Source: Thalassotalea sp. HSM 43 (GTDB lineage: Bacteria > Pseudomonadota > Gammaproteobacteria > Enterobacterales > Alteromonadaceae). From it: a stretch of DNA of 64,000 bases. Positions 24,928 to 35,265 of this stretch are shown here, in pieces. A model generated the notes under the pieces. That model was not told the origin of the DNA. It worked only from the letters and a program-made list of their open reading frames with translations, and did not search any database. Position 1 is the first letter of the stretch, and every line of letters begins with the position of its first letter. The position numbers and the translations under genes are program-made. The DNA lies in contig NZ_CP038493.1 in assembly GCF_004752005.1 (NCBI RefSeq), positions 2,752,302-2,816,301 of the forward strand, given 5' to 3'.

Positions 24928-25908
24928 TTACTCGGCTAATGAATAAGGTAAAGACATCAGCTTAAAGGTGACATCCGTGTGTTCTTTTAAGCGAAATACC
25001 GCGTCTTGCTCGGTATCACTAGCGAGTACCGCTTGTATATATAGCTCACCGCTGTCTGCTTGATAATGACTGATAATATTGCCACCACGGCGCCAATTTT
25101 CACCCATTTGTAGCTCTAGCATCGCGTCATCTGCAATAGTTACAACTTGGTCGGTATGACCTTGCAAAGCAAATAATGCACGTTTATTTTTACCTAAATA
25201 TTTCATACGTGCCACTGTTTCTTGGCCCATATAACAACCTTTAGAAAAGCTGATGCCATTAACCAATTGCAGATTGACCATTTGCGGTACATAGTCGCCT
25301 GCGGCTAGCTCATTTAAGTGGACAAAACCCGATTGAATTTCTATCGCCGTCCACAAGGTATGATCATAAATCGGTAACTGACATTGCTTAGCAATATCGT
25401 TCAGTTGCGCTTTATCGCTCACCACTAGGTAGCGGTCAAGGCTGCCGGGAAGATAGACAATACTGGTGCCATGCTCAGCAACGACCGGGTTAAACGAGTC
25501 AGGTACTTTGCCAAACTGTTGCTCTAAAAAAGCCACACCTTGTTGGCCTACCAGCGCCAGAAACGCTAAATCATCAGCTTCATTAATGTCTACTTTGGCA
25601 AATACGCCGTATTTTTGCAATTGCGTTAACGAGCTTGGTAAACAACCTTTACTTTGGATCATTAAACGATCCTGATTGTGGGTGATAAGCCTAAATGCTG
25701 AAAACATTTTGCCTTTGGCATCACAATGACCACCGATTAATAGCTGTTTTTCAACGAGCTGACTAAGGTCACAGGTAAGCTGGCCTTGCAAATAGCTGTT
25801 GGCATCATCACCACTAACGCGAATCGCTGAGATATTATCGGCAACGATGGCGAAACTTTCGGGTAACTGCTCTAGCGCTGGGTGCTGAGATTGAAGATTC
25901 ATAGGCAT
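24928..25908 (-). CDS. ygfZ: tRNA-modifying folate-binding protein YgfZ
   Basis: A 326-aa folate-dependent protein of the YgfZ/IBA57 family, acting in iron-sulfur cluster assembly for enzymes such as MiaB. It contains the signature KGCYMGQE. An ATG two codons downstream (MNLQSQHP) is an equally plausible start. It lies 26 bp before slyD on the same strand and is divergent from sdhE. Confidence 0.94.
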   Translation of the reverse strand: MPMNLQSQHPALEQLPESFAIVADNISAIRVSGDDANSYLQGQLTCDLSQLVEKQLLIGGHCDAKGKMFSAFRLITHNQDRLMIQSKGCLPSSLTQLQKYGVFAKVDINEADDLAFLALVGQQGVAFLEQQFGKVPDSFNPVVAEHGTSIVYLPGSLDRYLVVSDKAQLNDIAKQCQLPIYDHTLWTAIEIQSGFVHLNELAAGDYVPQMVNLQLVNGISFSKGCYMGQETVARMKYLGKNKRALFALQGHTDQVVTIADDAMLELQMGENWRRGGNIISHYQADSGELYIQAVLASDTEQDAVFRLKEHTDVTFKLMSLPYSLAE

Positions 25909-26071
25909 ATACTAAGGTTATGATAACTTGCTTTGGTTATCTTTGTTTAACTACTGTGGCTATTAATAGGGGCGATAGTCATAAAAATCAAGGATGTTGG
26001 TGATATTTGTAGTCATAAAGCATAGCAAGGGCTACAATAGCGCCAATTTTTCTCTTCGCAGTGGGGGCACA

Positions 26072-26323
26072 ATGTCTTTATCACATAACAAAGCAAGATT
26101 ACGTTGGGCTTGTCGTCGTGGCATGTTGGAACTAGACGTGCTGTTTTTACCTTTTGTAGACGAAGCCTGGGATAATTTAAACGACCAGCAAAAAGTGGAT
26201 TTCGACCGTTTACTTGAATGTGACGATCCTGAGTTGTTTGCCTGGTTTATGGGACATGAGGAATGCAAGGATGAAGCACTCAATGCCATGGTACAACACA
26301 TTCTCAAGCGAGTTAAAGTATAA
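26072..26323 (+). CDS. sdhE: FAD assembly factor SdhE
   Basis: An 83-aa protein that promotes covalent flavinylation of succinate dehydrogenase. The RGxxE motif (CRRGMLELD) essential for function is present. The start ATG (MSLSHNK) follows GGGGGCACA; a longer in-frame extension upstream to 25994 does not match the family and is rejected. Confidence 0.95.
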   Translation: MSLSHNKARLRWACRRGMLELDVLFLPFVDEAWDNLNDQQKVDFDRLLECDDPELFAWFMGHEECKDEALNAMVQHILKRVKV

Positions 26324-26810
26324 GCTTAATTTCCAAAAATCGGTCAATTCGAGACGATTTATAGCGGTGGTGATGAGCGGGTTTTTTATCACCACCTTTG
26401 CCTTGTTAGCAACCAGCCAGCCGTTACAATCTTTGACTATCACATTTGCCATGGCGTTTATTGTGGCAATAACCAGCGCCGCCATGTGCTTTTATATCGT
26501 CTCTAACGCTAGCCTTAACGGTGTTTTTTATGCCGATGATTCCGGTCATTTACGCGCACTAGATCATAAACTAGATCAACAGTTTAGCATTGCCCCTGGT
26601 AGTCGAGTATTACCTTATGGCTGCTTACTTTTGTTGCACCAGACAACCTCTACCTCGTCTACCTCATCTATCTCGTCTCTGAGCGAGTCGAAGGGGCATG
26701 CCATGCATCGCTATTATGTCTTTCGCGATGCCCTATCTCTGGCTGAATATCGGCATTTATGTCGTTTAGTGATTGGCGCAGCGAGGGCCGCAAACAAACT
26801 AGACAAGTAA
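26283..26810 (+). CDS. ygfX: YgfX-like membrane protein
   Basis: Two adjacent membrane helices (about 26-45 and 52-72) followed by a soluble C-terminal domain ending in AEYRHLCRLV, matching the YgfX/CptA layout and its position after sdhE. The start is uncertain: ATGs at 26214, 26271 and 26283 are in frame and all overlap sdhE. A Ser/Thr-rich stretch (about residues 121-138) interrupts the soluble domain; its DNA contains a repeat-like sequence. YgfX was reported as a toxin of cytoskeletal proteins in E. coli, which is disputed. Confidence 0.75.
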   Translation: MPWYNTFSSELKYKLNFQKSVNSRRFIAVVMSGFFITTFALLATSQPLQSLTITFAMAFIVAITSAAMCFYIVSNASLNGVFYADDSGHLRALDHKLDQQFSIAPGSRVLPYGCLLLLHQTTSTSSTSSISSLSESKGHAMHRYYVFRDALSLAEYRHLCRLVIGAARAANKLDK

Positions 26811-26827
26811 AATAACAGTAATTGTCG

Positions 26828-28462
26828 TTAACTACTGGCGTCGTCTACTTTTGTTGGCTGGGCGATGTCACCATTATTGCTGGCTAAAATGGTTGGCCCC
26901 GACTCGCTAAACTGCTCAGGATAATCAAGGGTATAATGCAAACCTCTCGATTCTTTGCGTTCCATCGCGCTTAAGATGATCAGCTCAGCCACTTGCACCA
27001 AGTTACGTAGCTCTAACAAATTATTACTGACTCGGAAATTCTTATAATATTCGTGAATCTCGGTTTGTAATAAATTGACTCGATTTAGCGCTCGTTCTAA
27101 GCGTTTTGTGGTACGAACAATGCCGACATAATCCCACATAAATAATCGCAGTTCGTGCCAGTTATGTTGAATGACAACCTCTTCATCAGAGTTGGCAACA
27201 CGGCTTTCATCCCAGGCTTTTATTTTGTGAATTTTGGCTTTGACGTTCAATTGGTTTTTGATTTGTTCAGCGGCAGAGCGTGCAAAGACCACACATTCAA
27301 GCAATGAATTACTGGCCATGCGGTTCGCACCATGCAAACCGGTGTATGAGACTTCACCAATTGCGTATAAATTGCTGACATCGGTTTGGCCAAATCGGTC
27401 GGTCATTACACCACCACAGGTATAATGCGCCGCAGGCACCACTGGCAGTGGCTGTTTGGTCATATCAAAGCCAAGTTTCTCGGTGCGCTTATATATGGTT
27501 GGAAAATGCGACTTAATAAAGTCTTCATCTTTATGACTGATGTCGAGGTACATACAGTCTGCACCAAGACGTTTCATTTCATAATCAATCGCTCGCGCAA
27601 CCACATCACGAGGCGCAAGTTCGGCACGCTCATCAAATTCGGGCATAAAACGAGAGCCGTCTGGGCGGCGTAAAATAGCGCCTTCGCCACGTAAGGCTTC
27701 GGTAAGTAAATAGGTACCGGCTTGTGGATGGAACAAGCACGTTGGGTGAAATTGATTAAATTCCATATTGGCGACTCGACATCCTGCTCGCCATGCCATA
27801 GCGATACCATCGCCACTGGCAATGTCTGGATTGGATGTGTATTGATACACCTTAGATGCACCACCTGTCGCTAAGATGGTCTTTTGCGCATGCACCGCTT
27901 CTACTTTTTCAGCGTTACGGTTCCATACATAGGCGCCTATGCACTGGCGCTCGCCCTGAATTGTTTTTTGAATCAAATCAACGGCATTAAAACGCTCAAA
28001 CACACGGATACGTGAATGCTTACTTACCCGCTCCGCTAATGTCAGCTGTACTGTCTTGCCGGTTGCATCTGCCGCATGAAGAATGCGACGGTGGCTATGA
28101 CCGCCTTCGCGCGTTAAGTGATATTGTGCTTGTCCTAGCTCATCGGTTTGTTGATCAAAGTCGACACCTTGATCAATAAGCCATTCCATTGCCGACTTAG
28201 CATTTTGTGCGGTGAAAGAGACGATATCACGATCACAAATACCGTTACCGGCAATCAAAGTGTCTTCGACATGGGATTCAATCGAGTCGTTTTCATCAAA
28301 AACAGCGGCAATACCGCCTTGGGCATAAAAAGTAGAGCCTTCGTTAATCGGCCCTTTACTTAATAAAATGACATCGGCGCTGGCAGCCAGTTTCAATGCC
28401 AAAGTCATTCCGGCAGCGCCACTTCCAATTATCAGAACATCGCAGTTATGTTGCTGTTTCAT
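26828..28462 (-). CDS. nadB: L-aspartate oxidase
   Basis: A 544-aa FAD enzyme of the succinate dehydrogenase flavoprotein family; it oxidises L-aspartate to iminoaspartate, the first step of NAD synthesis. Signatures: FAD-binding [24 protein letters not shown], the active-site block [19 protein letters not shown] and HYTCGGV. It is convergent with ygfX and divergent from rpoE. Confidence 0.97.
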   Translation of the reverse strand: MKQQHNCDVLIIGSGAAGMTLALKLAASADVILLSKGPINEGSTFYAQGGIAAVFDENDSIESHVEDTLIAGNGICDRDIVSFTAQNAKSAMEWLIDQGVDFDQQTDELGQAQYHLTREGGHSHRRILHAADATGKTVQLTLAERVSKHSRIRVFERFNAVDLIQKTIQGERQCIGAYVWNRNAEKVEAVHAQKTILATGGASKVYQYTSNPDIASGDGIAMAWRAGCRVANMEFNQFHPTCLFHPQAGTYLLTEALRGEGAILRRPDGSRFMPEFDERAELAPRDVVARAIDYEMKRLGADCMYLDISHKDEDFIKSHFPTIYKRTEKLGFDMTKQPLPVVPAAHYTCGGVMTDRFGQTDVSNLYAIGEVSYTGLHGANRMASNSLLECVVFARSAAEQIKNQLNVKAKIHKIKAWDESRVANSDEEVVIQHNWHELRLFMWDYVGIVRTTKRLERALNRVNLLQTEIHEYYKNFRVSNNLLELRNLVQVAELIILSAMERKESRGLHYTLDYPEQFSESGPTILASNNGDIAQPTKVDDASS

Positions 28463-28572
28463 ACGGTTTTATTATCGTTACTTGTGATCGAGGCAATTTT
28501 AACTTACTTTAAGCGCTAAAGGCAAAAACACACAGTATAGGTCATCGAAAATAAAAAAATTTCAGCTTTAGC

Positions 28573-28600
28573 GAACTTTTTCAAAAATGCCCAGTCCTAA
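28573..28600 (+). promoter_or_regulatory. Sigma-E-type promoter of the rpoE operon
   Basis: GAACTT (28573-28578), 16 bp, then TCCTAA (28595-28600). This fits the sigma-E consensus GAACTT-N16/17-TCtga/TCtaa and sits in the place of the autoregulated rpoE P2 promoter of E. coli. The leader to the rpoE start is about 140 nt. Confidence 0.75.
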
Positions 28601-28614
28601 CCAATGTGTTTGTG

Positions 28615-28683
28615 ATGAGCCAACAAGCTAAGTTGATAAAAGCCAGTAGCAAAGTAGTACCGTGGCCACACCCAGAACGTTAA
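28615..28683 (+). CDS. Possible leader peptide upstream of rpoE
   Basis: An open frame of 22 codons (MSQQAKLIKASSKVVPWPHPER, shown here in two parts: MSQQAKLIKAS then SKVVPWPHPER) in the rpoE leader. E. coli has a leader peptide gene, rseD, at this place, but no sequence similarity is apparent. No good ribosome binding site is seen. Weak candidate. Confidence 0.2.
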   Translation: MSQQAKLIKASSKVVPWPHPER

Positions 28684-28746
28684 CAAATAATAATGGGTAA
28701 CAGGTTGCACGGCTTGGCCAGTCAGAAGTAAGGAGAAACGGCTCGG

Positions 28747-29325
28747 ATGAGCAAACAGAATGTCGACCAGATGTTGGTAGAGCAGGTTCAACAGGGTGAT
28801 AAGAACGCTTACAACCTGTTAGTTCGAAAATACCAGCAGAAAGTGATGAATCTGGTGTCGCGTTATGTAAAGAATCAGGCCGATGTGGCTGATGTAACTC
28901 AGGAAGCATTTATAAAGGCCTATCGTGCCTTAGCAAACTTCCGGGGCGACAGTGCATTCTATACTTGGTTATATCGCATTGCGGTGAATACGGCTAAAAA
29001 CCATTTAATGGCAAGCAGTCGCAAACCACCAGGCAGCGATGTCGAAGTAGAGGAAGCCGAATTTTACGATAGCGGAGATGCCCTAAGAGAAAATGCATCA
29101 CCAGAGCGCTTGCTTTTAACGGAAGAAATCAGATCAATGATTTTTAAGACCATAGAGCAATTACCTGAAGAATTGCGCATTGCAATTAATCTAAGGGAAA
29201 TGGATGGTCTGAGCTATGAAGAGATAGCCGAAGTTATGGATTGCCCAGTGGGCACGGTTCGTTCACGAATCTTCAGAGCTCGAGATGCAATTGATAAGAA
29301 AGTTCGTCCGTTAATGCAAAGATAG
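28747..29325 (+). CDS. rpoE: RNA polymerase sigma-E factor
   Basis: A 192-aa ECF sigma factor for envelope stress. Region 2 (DVTQEAFIKAYRALANFRGDSAFYTWLYRIAVNTAKN) and region 4 (LPEELRIAINLREMDGLSYEEIAEVMDCPVGTVRSRIFRARDAI) are intact. A strong AAGGAG precedes the ATG. It is followed by rseA, rseB and rseC, its usual regulators. Confidence 0.98.
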   Translation: MSKQNVDQMLVEQVQQGDKNAYNLLVRKYQQKVMNLVSRYVKNQADVADVTQEAFIKAYRALANFRGDSAFYTWLYRIAVNTAKNHLMASSRKPPGSDVEVEEAEFYDSGDALRENASPERLLLTEEIRSMIFKTIEQLPEELRIAINLREMDGLSYEEIAEVMDCPVGTVRSRIFRARDAIDKKVRPLMQR

Positions 29326-29469
29326 CTAGCGAATGAGTGTAAATTTAGCGTGCAAAGGTGACAAAATCGCCTTTGCAGATAACAATAAAGGTAACGGTTG
29401 CTAAACTGCTGGTTAACTTTTTAACGAAAACGCAGTATGATTTAAGCAACTATATATGTGAGTATAGGT

Positions 29470-30063
29470 ATGAGTGATAATAAGTTTGAAACAGTATCAT
29501 CGTTACTTGATGAGCAGAGTGTCGATACAGATACACTCGATCAATTAAAACACGATGATAGACTGGCGCAGACCTACGGTCGTTATCAGCTGTATGGTGA
29601 TATCATGCGCAATGAAAGCGCTGATTTTATCGATAATGAATTGGCCGATGACATTGCTATGGCAATTGCTGCCGAGCCTACAGTGTTGGCTCCGAGAAAA
29701 TCCTCAAGCCTACAACAGTGGGCGAAAGCTAAGGTTGTTCAATTGGCCAAACCTGTCGGCCAAATGGCGATTGCCGCATCAGCTGCCGGTTTGATGGTGC
29801 TAGGTGTGCAACAGGCCAATACCAGCGATGATAAGCCACTTACTCCAACTCAGGTATGGCAACCATTACCTATTGGTGGTGTCGCTGACCCGGTAAGTTA
29901 TAACTACCCACAACCAAGCATTGGTGAACAACGCCAGCAAGCAGCCGAGCATCACAAAAAGCTGCAGTCATTGCTAAATGATCATCAACTGCAAATAAAA
30001 ATTCAAAACAGCGAAACTGCGGAGCAGCAACAAACCGTTAATCCGGAAGGCGCTGGCCATTAA
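29470..30063 (+). CDS. rseA: Anti-sigma-E factor RseA
   Basis: An inner-membrane protein of about 197 aa. The N-terminal cytoplasmic domain (FETVSSLLDEQSVD) binds sigma-E. One membrane helix lies about residues 95-112 (GQMAIAASAAGLMVLGV), and the periplasmic C-terminal part is Gln-rich. It is cleaved stepwise under envelope stress. ATG 29470 was chosen; a GTG four codons upstream is possible. Confidence 0.93.
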   Translation: MSDNKFETVSSLLDEQSVDTDTLDQLKHDDRLAQTYGRYQLYGDIMRNESADFIDNELADDIAMAIAAEPTVLAPRKSSSLQQWAKAKVVQLAKPVGQMAIAASAAGLMVLGVQQANTSDDKPLTPTQVWQPLPIGGVADPVSYNYPQPSIGEQRQQAAEHHKKLQSLLNDHQLQIKIQNSETAEQQQTVNPEGAGH

Positions 30064-30066
30064 TTA

Positions 30067-31077
30067 ATGAAAAAACTTTATATTTTCCTGACGGCGGCGC
30101 TACTGGCCGCCAACGCGCATGCCGAGCAGGCGCCTTCTCTTCCACAACCTGCAACCTCAGAATCAGAAAACGAACCGAATAACGACGCTAGCGAAGAAAG
30201 CAAAGCCACTGCCCAGCAGTGGATGGAACGCTTAAATCAAGCGATGCGTACACTCAATTTTGATACCTCATTTGTTGTTGTCCGCAACAACCGAGCTGAG
30301 CCATACCGTTGGCTTCACGGCATCAAAGAAGGGGAGCAATTGGAGTTGATCACCTTACTCAATGGTGCTCGACAAGAGGCAATCCGTTATAACTCAACGG
30401 TGAGTTACTTTGAACCTGATCGTGTTCCCTATTCGGTGCAAAGCAATACGATTCGTGGGCCGATACCTGCGTCTTTGTATACCGATTACAGCCTATTGCA
30501 ACAGACTTATCGATTTATCTTAGTCGGCAAAAGTCGCATTTTAGGACGTCAGGCGCAGTTAATTCGCCTTGAAAGCAAAGATAAAAATCGCTTTGGTTAC
30601 TGGCTATGGCTCGACGCCGAAACAGGTTTGATGTTGAAAATTGCGGTCGTCTCCAAGGACGCTGAGATTTTAGAGCAGATTCAGTTTACCCATTTGCAAC
30701 TAAAAGACGATGCCACAGAACTGTTCGCACAAATGCAGGAAATCAGCTTACCTAAATTGGTTAACGACAATAGCGCCGACGTGAGTCTGCCGTGGACGGT
30801 AACCTATCTACCCAAAGGCTTTGAGCAGGTCAGCTCACAAATTAGATACATCGCCAAAATTGGTGAGCGCGTACAAGCGATGATGTTTAACGACGGCTTA
30901 GTCGATGTTTCAGTGTACGTTACACCAAGTGCGGAACAACCAAGAGCGGCGACGGTAAATCAAACTGGCGCGACGGTATTATTGTCTTTGTTACGCGAAG
31001 GCCATGAAATAACCGTGATTGGTAAAATCCCTGCGAAAACAGCAGCGCATATTGCAGAGTCCGTGGTTTTTAATTAA
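30067..31077 (+). CDS. rseB: Sigma-E regulatory protein RseB
   Basis: A 336-aa periplasmic protein with a signal peptide (MKKLYIFLTAALLAANAHAE) and the MucB/RseB two-domain fold related to LolA/LolB. It protects RseA from the protease DegS and senses lipopolysaccharide intermediates. The start lies 3 bp after rseA, indicating coupled translation. Confidence 0.95.
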   Translation: MKKLYIFLTAALLAANAHAEQAPSLPQPATSESENEPNNDASEESKATAQQWMERLNQAMRTLNFDTSFVVVRNNRAEPYRWLHGIKEGEQLELITLLNGARQEAIRYNSTVSYFEPDRVPYSVQSNTIRGPIPASLYTDYSLLQQTYRFILVGKSRILGRQAQLIRLESKDKNRFGYWLWLDAETGLMLKIAVVSKDAEILEQIQFTHLQLKDDATELFAQMQEISLPKLVNDNSADVSLPWTVTYLPKGFEQVSSQIRYIAKIGERVQAMMFNDGLVDVSVYVTPSAEQPRAATVNQTGATVLLSLLREGHEITVIGKIPAKTAAHIAESVVFN

Positions 31078-31141
31078 ATCACGGATTTTATGTTAAACTA
31101 GCGCATCTGCAACACAACGCGAACTGGCTAAACAAACCTTA

Positions 31142-31645
31142 ATGATTGAAGAAACCGCATTTGTCACCCGTATTGATGGCGCTCGTGCTGACGTTGAAAG
31201 TCAGGTGAAATCGAGTTGTCATGGCTGTCAGCAACAAGATAATTGTGGCAGTGGCCAGGTTGCTAAAGCGTTTCCTCATCGCCGTATGACGCTTACCGTT
31301 GAACATGATATCAACGATCTTCAGGTCGGAGATGAAGTGGTTATCGCCCTTGATGAAAAATCTTTAATCAGCAGTGCCGCGGTGGTCTATTTATGGCCAT
31401 TAATGGCATTAATATTAGGCGCTGCCGTGGCGCAACTGTATTTGGTAGAGCAACTTGGTATGGCTGAGCCATGGGCATTATTGATGGCGTTAAGCTGCGC
31501 CTATATGGGCTGGTCTTTAGCTAGGCGACAACAGCGCGGCAAATTAAATCAGCAAAACTTACAACCCAAAATACTGCGTCGTTGTCATGACAAGTTGATC
31601 ACAAAGGTCAAAATTGAACCCGCCAACAGCGATAAAGCAATCTAA
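31142..31645 (+). CDS. rseC: SoxR-reducing/RseC family protein
   Basis: A 167-aa membrane protein with an N-terminal cysteine cluster (SSCHGCQQQDNCGSG) and two membrane helices (about 80-115). RseC modulates sigma-E weakly and is linked to the Rsx complex that reduces SoxR. It is the last gene of the rpoE-rseABC operon. Confidence 0.92.
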   Translation: MIEETAFVTRIDGARADVESQVKSSCHGCQQQDNCGSGQVAKAFPHRRMTLTVEHDINDLQVGDEVVIALDEKSLISSAAVVYLWPLMALILGAAVAQLYLVEQLGMAEPWALLMALSCAYMGWSLARRQQRGKLNQQNLQPKILRRCHDKLITKVKIEPANSDKAI

Positions 31646-31862
31646 TTAACGCCTCGCCAGCGTTGCTTATCAATAAATACTTACAAACTTTTAATTAGCG
31701 CCCTGTTGATAATTAATGTAAAATTCGCGCTAAGAATATTTATTAACCTATTTTAAGACGATAGCGAGACAAAATCTTACCTCCAGAATGGTTTTTGTCG
31801 ATTAAATCGAACGCTTTAAAAATATTATGGTCTTAAAAGCTAATATGAAAAAATTAATGTAA

Positions 31863-33653
31863 ATGAAGCATATACGCAACTTTTCAATTATCGCCCACAT
31901 TGACCATGGTAAATCAACGTTATCCGATCGTTTGATTCAATTTTGTGGTGGCCTAGCGGATCGCGAAATGGAAGCTCAGGTTCTTGATTCCATGGATATC
32001 GAACGTGAACGTGGAATTACCATCAAAGCGCAAAGTGTCACCTTAGACTACAAAGCCAAAGATGGTGAAACTTATCAACTTAACTTTATCGACACACCCG
32101 GTCACGTTGACTTCTCATACGAAGTATCGCGTTCATTAGCAGCCTGTGAAGGCGCGCTGTTGGTTGTCGATGCCGGTCAAGGTGTCGAAGCGCAAACCCT
32201 TGCCAATTGTTACACTGCCATCGAAATGGACTTGGAAGTTGTTCCGATTCTAAACAAGATTGACTTGCCACAAGCCGATCCTGATCGTGTCAGTGAAGAA
32301 ATCGAAGATATTATTGGTATTGATGCCACTGGCGCTGTGCAATGTTCAGCAAAAACCGGCATTGGTATTGAAGAAGTTCTAGAAAGCATTGTTGCAAATA
32401 TTCCACCACCAGTTGGCGAGACAGAAGATAATCTGCAAGCGCTGATCATCGATTCTTGGTTTGACAACTATCAAGGCGTTGTGTCCTTGGTTCGTGTTGT
32501 GAATGGTGAAATCAAAAAAGGTGACAAGATGACCGTTATGTCGACGGGTCAAAGTCACATCATTGATAAAGTCGGAATTTTCACACCAAAGCAAACCGAT
32601 ACGGGCATTTTAAAAACCGGTGAAGTTGGTTTTATTATCGCGGGTATCAAAGAGATTCATGGTGCACCGGTTGGTGATACCTTGACCTTAACGCGTCATC
32701 CGGCAGAGCAACAACTACCGGGTTTCCAAACCGTTAAGCCGCAAGTATACGCCGGTATTTTCCCGATAAGTTCTGATGACTTTGAAAATTTCCGTGATGC
32801 GTTAAACAAGTTAAGTCTGAATGATGCGTCATTATTCTTTGAACCGGAAAGTTCTGGTGCCCTTGGTTTTGGTTTCCGTTGTGGTTTCCTTGGCATGTTG
32901 CACATGGAAATTATTCAAGAACGTTTGGCGCGTGAATACGACCTTGACCTTATTACCACAGCACCAACGGTAAACTATGAGATTTTGACCACAGATGGTC
33001 AGGTATTGACCATAGATAACCCGGGTGATTTACCTGCGGTTAATAACATCGATGAAATTCGTGAGCCAATTGTTGAGGCCAATATTTTGGTACCACAGGA
33101 GCACCTTGGTAATGTTATTACCTTGTGTGTTGAGAAGCGTGGTGTGCAAAAAAACCTGACTTATCATGGCAATCAGGTTTCCGTTAAATACGAATTGCCA
33201 ATGGCCGAAGTGGTCATGGACTTTTTCGACAAATTGAAGTCTACCAGTCGTGGTTACGCATCGTTGGATTACAGCTTTGTTCGCTTCCAAGCATCAGACA
33301 TGGTGCGTTGCGATATTCTAATCAATGGCGATCGCGTTGACGCATTAGCAATGATTACTCACCGTACCAATTCGGTATCACGAGGTCGTGAGTTGGTGGA
33401 CAAGTTGAAAGAGCTGATTCACCGTCAAATGTTTGATATCGCAATTCAAGCTGCAATTGGTAACAACGTTATTGCCAGAACAACGGTCAAGCAACTGCGT
33501 AAAAACGTTATTGCAAAATGTTACGGTGGTGACGTTTCTCGTAAGAAGAAATTGTTGCAAAAACAAAAAGAAGGTAAGAAACGCATGAAGCAAGTAGGTA
33601 ACGTTGAAGTACCTCAAGAAGCGTTTCTGGCAGTATTAAAATTAGGGAAATAA
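31863..33653 (+). CDS. lepA: Elongation factor 4 (LepA)
   Basis: A 596-aa ribosome-associated GTPase that helps 30S subunit biogenesis and translation. The G1 motif is [10 protein letters not shown], then DTPGHVDF (G3) and NKIDLP (G4), with the LepA-specific C-terminal domain ([20 protein letters not shown]). Its length is normal. It is followed 6 bp later by lepB. Confidence 0.98.
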   Translation: MKHIRNFSIIAHIDHGKSTLSDRLIQFCGGLADREMEAQVLDSMDIERERGITIKAQSVTLDYKAKDGETYQLNFIDTPGHVDFSYEVSRSLAACEGALLVVDAGQGVEAQTLANCYTAIEMDLEVVPILNKIDLPQADPDRVSEEIEDIIGIDATGAVQCSAKTGIGIEEVLESIVANIPPPVGETEDNLQALIIDSWFDNYQGVVSLVRVVNGEIKKGDKMTVMSTGQSHIIDKVGIFTPKQTDTGILKTGEVGFIIAGIKEIHGAPVGDTLTLTRHPAEQQLPGFQTVKPQVYAGIFPISSDDFENFRDALNKLSLNDASLFFEPESSGALGFGFRCGFLGMLHMEIIQERLAREYDLDLITTAPTVNYEILTTDGQVLTIDNPGDLPAVNNIDEIREPIVEANILVPQEHLGNVITLCVEKRGVQKNLTYHGNQVSVKYELPMAEVVMDFFDKLKSTSRGYASLDYSFVRFQASDMVRCDILINGDRVDALAMITHRTNSVSRGRELVDKLKELIHRQMFDIAIQAAIGNNVIARTTVKQLRKNVIAKCYGGDVSRKKKLLQKQKEGKKRMKQVGNVEVPQEAFLAVLKLGK

Positions 33654-33659
33654 AACAAT

Positions 33660-34580
33660 ATGGCAGCCTATTTTTCAATTTTGTTGGTGGTGGTGACAAT
33701 GATCACCGGTTTTGTTTACGTGTTGGACAAAATGCTATATGCACCTAAACGCAAAGAAAATCTCAAAGCGACACAGCAGCAGTGCTCACAGCCTTTAGAT
33801 CAGGCTGCCGTTGATAAAATTTTAACGCCCAATGCTTGGATAGATACCTCAGTACAGGTATTTCCGGTTATTGCTTTTGTTTTGGTTTTGCGTTCGTTCC
33901 TGTGGGAACCGTTCCAAATTCCGTCGGGTTCGATGATGCCAACGTTATTGGATGGCGACTTTATTCTGGTGAATAAGCACACGTATGGTTTGCGTGATCC
34001 AATCGCCAGAAATAAATTCGTCGAAATGGGCGCACCAGAGCGCGGCGACGTTGTGGTATTCAAATACCCAATGCAGCCACAAATAGATTACATCAAGCGT
34101 GTTATTGGTTTGCCAGGCGACCGCATCATTTACAAAAACAAATCGCTATATATTCAGCCAAAGTGTGTTGATAAAAGCCAACCATGCCCGAAAATGACGC
34201 AGGTATTAACCGACTTTAAACAAACCGGTGAATACTTCCACAACGGTATGGCACTGACTCGTTATGAGTCGCGCATGGGTGAGAAAACCCATGAGATTTT
34301 GATCAACAACAACACGCCGGCGCAAACCATGCGCTTTTTCAATCAGCCTGGCCGCAATAAAGGCGAATGGCTGGTACCAGAAGGCGAGTACTTTGTTATG
34401 GGTGATAATCGCGATAATTCTCTTGACGGTCGTTTCTGGGGCTTTGTGCCTGAAGAAAACCTAGTAGGTGAAGCGGTAGCAATCTGGATGAGCTTTGACT
34501 TTGAACGCAATGAAAGTGATTTCTTGCCGGCATGGATCCCAACTGGCGTGCGTTTTTCTCGAATTGGCGGTATTGAATAA
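33660..34580 (+). CDS. lepB: Signal peptidase I
   Basis: A 306-aa inner-membrane serine protease that removes signal peptides. Two N-terminal helices (about 4-22 and 62-78) precede the catalytic domain with serine in [10 protein letters not shown], lysine in the GDVVVFKYP and [12 protein letters not shown] blocks, and [14 protein letters not shown]. The usual lepA-lepB-rnc order is kept. Confidence 0.97.
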   Translation: MAAYFSILLVVVTMITGFVYVLDKMLYAPKRKENLKATQQQCSQPLDQAAVDKILTPNAWIDTSVQVFPVIAFVLVLRSFLWEPFQIPSGSMMPTLLDGDFILVNKHTYGLRDPIARNKFVEMGAPERGDVVVFKYPMQPQIDYIKRVIGLPGDRIIYKNKSLYIQPKCVDKSQPCPKMTQVLTDFKQTGEYFHNGMALTRYESRMGEKTHEILINNNTPAQTMRFFNQPGRNKGEWLVPEGEYFVMGDNRDNSLDGRFWGFVPEENLVGEAVAIWMSFDFERNESDFLPAWIPTGVRFSRIGGIE

Positions 34581-34581
34581 C

Positions 34582-35265
34582 TTGAGCAAATCATTGTTAA
34601 TGCAGCAACTGCAAAAAAAACTAGGTTATCAGTTTAATGACCAGAAGTTACTGGTCACAGCCCTGACGCATCGCAGCGCCAAAGGCGACAACAATGAACG
34701 CCTGGAATTTCTTGGTGACTCTATTTTAGGCTATATCATCGCCAGAGCGTTATTTGATCAATTTCCGAAAGCATCGGAAGGTGAATTGACTCGCATGCGC
34801 TCAACGTTAGTGCGAGGCGTAACCTTGGCAGAACTTGGCCGCGACTTTGAGTTAGGTGAAAGTTTGGTGCTTGGTCCAGGGGAGCTAAAAAGCGGTGGTT
34901 TTCGCCGTGACTCGATACTCGAGGACGCCATAGAAGCTATTATCGGCGCGGTGTTCCTTGATTCTGATATGGACACTTGCCGCGACTTAGTGCTCAGTTG
35001 GTTTGCACCAAGGCTGGCACAAATTAGTCCGGGACAATCGCAAAAAGATCCGAAAACACGCTTGCAAGAATACCTACAAGGACGAAAATTAGCCTTGCCT
35101 AAATACGACGTTATCGACACCAGTGGTCAAGCTCATAATCAGCAGTTCACGGTCAGTTGTCAGGTCGAGTCGATCAAAAATGCTATTATTACCAAAGGCA
35201 CATCTCGCCGTAAGGCTGAACAGGCCGCCGCAGAGCAGGCGCTGGAGCAGTTGAATGTCAAATAA
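34582..35265 (+). CDS. rnc: Ribonuclease III
   Basis: An enzyme of about 227 aa that cuts double-stranded RNA, processing rRNA and mRNA. The catalytic signature is [11 protein letters not shown] with the second acidic site in [17 protein letters not shown]-terminal dsRNA-binding domain ends in [16 protein letters not shown]. The start is a TTG 1 nt after lepB or an ATG at 34600; a longer upstream frame overlaps lepB and is rejected. It overlaps era by 11 bp. Confidence 0.95.
   Translation: MSKSLLMQQLQKKLGYQFNDQKLLVTALTHRSAKGDNNERLEFLGDSILGYIIARALFDQFPKASEGELTRMRSTLVRGVTLAELGRDFELGESLVLGPGELKSGGFRRDSILEDAIEAIIGAVFLDSDMDTCRDLVLSWFAPRLAQISPGQSQKDPKTRLQEYLQGRKLALPKYDVIDTSGQAHNQQFTVSCQVESIKNAIITKGTSRRKAEQAAAEQALEQLNVK

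Noticed and set aside
25994-26071. N-terminal extension of sdhE
   Set aside because: SdhE proteins start close to the SHNKARLRW segment, and a strong ribosome binding site precedes the ATG at 26072.
34495-34581. N-terminal extension of rnc into lepB
   Set aside because: The extra residues do not match RNase III and overlap the conserved lepB C terminus.
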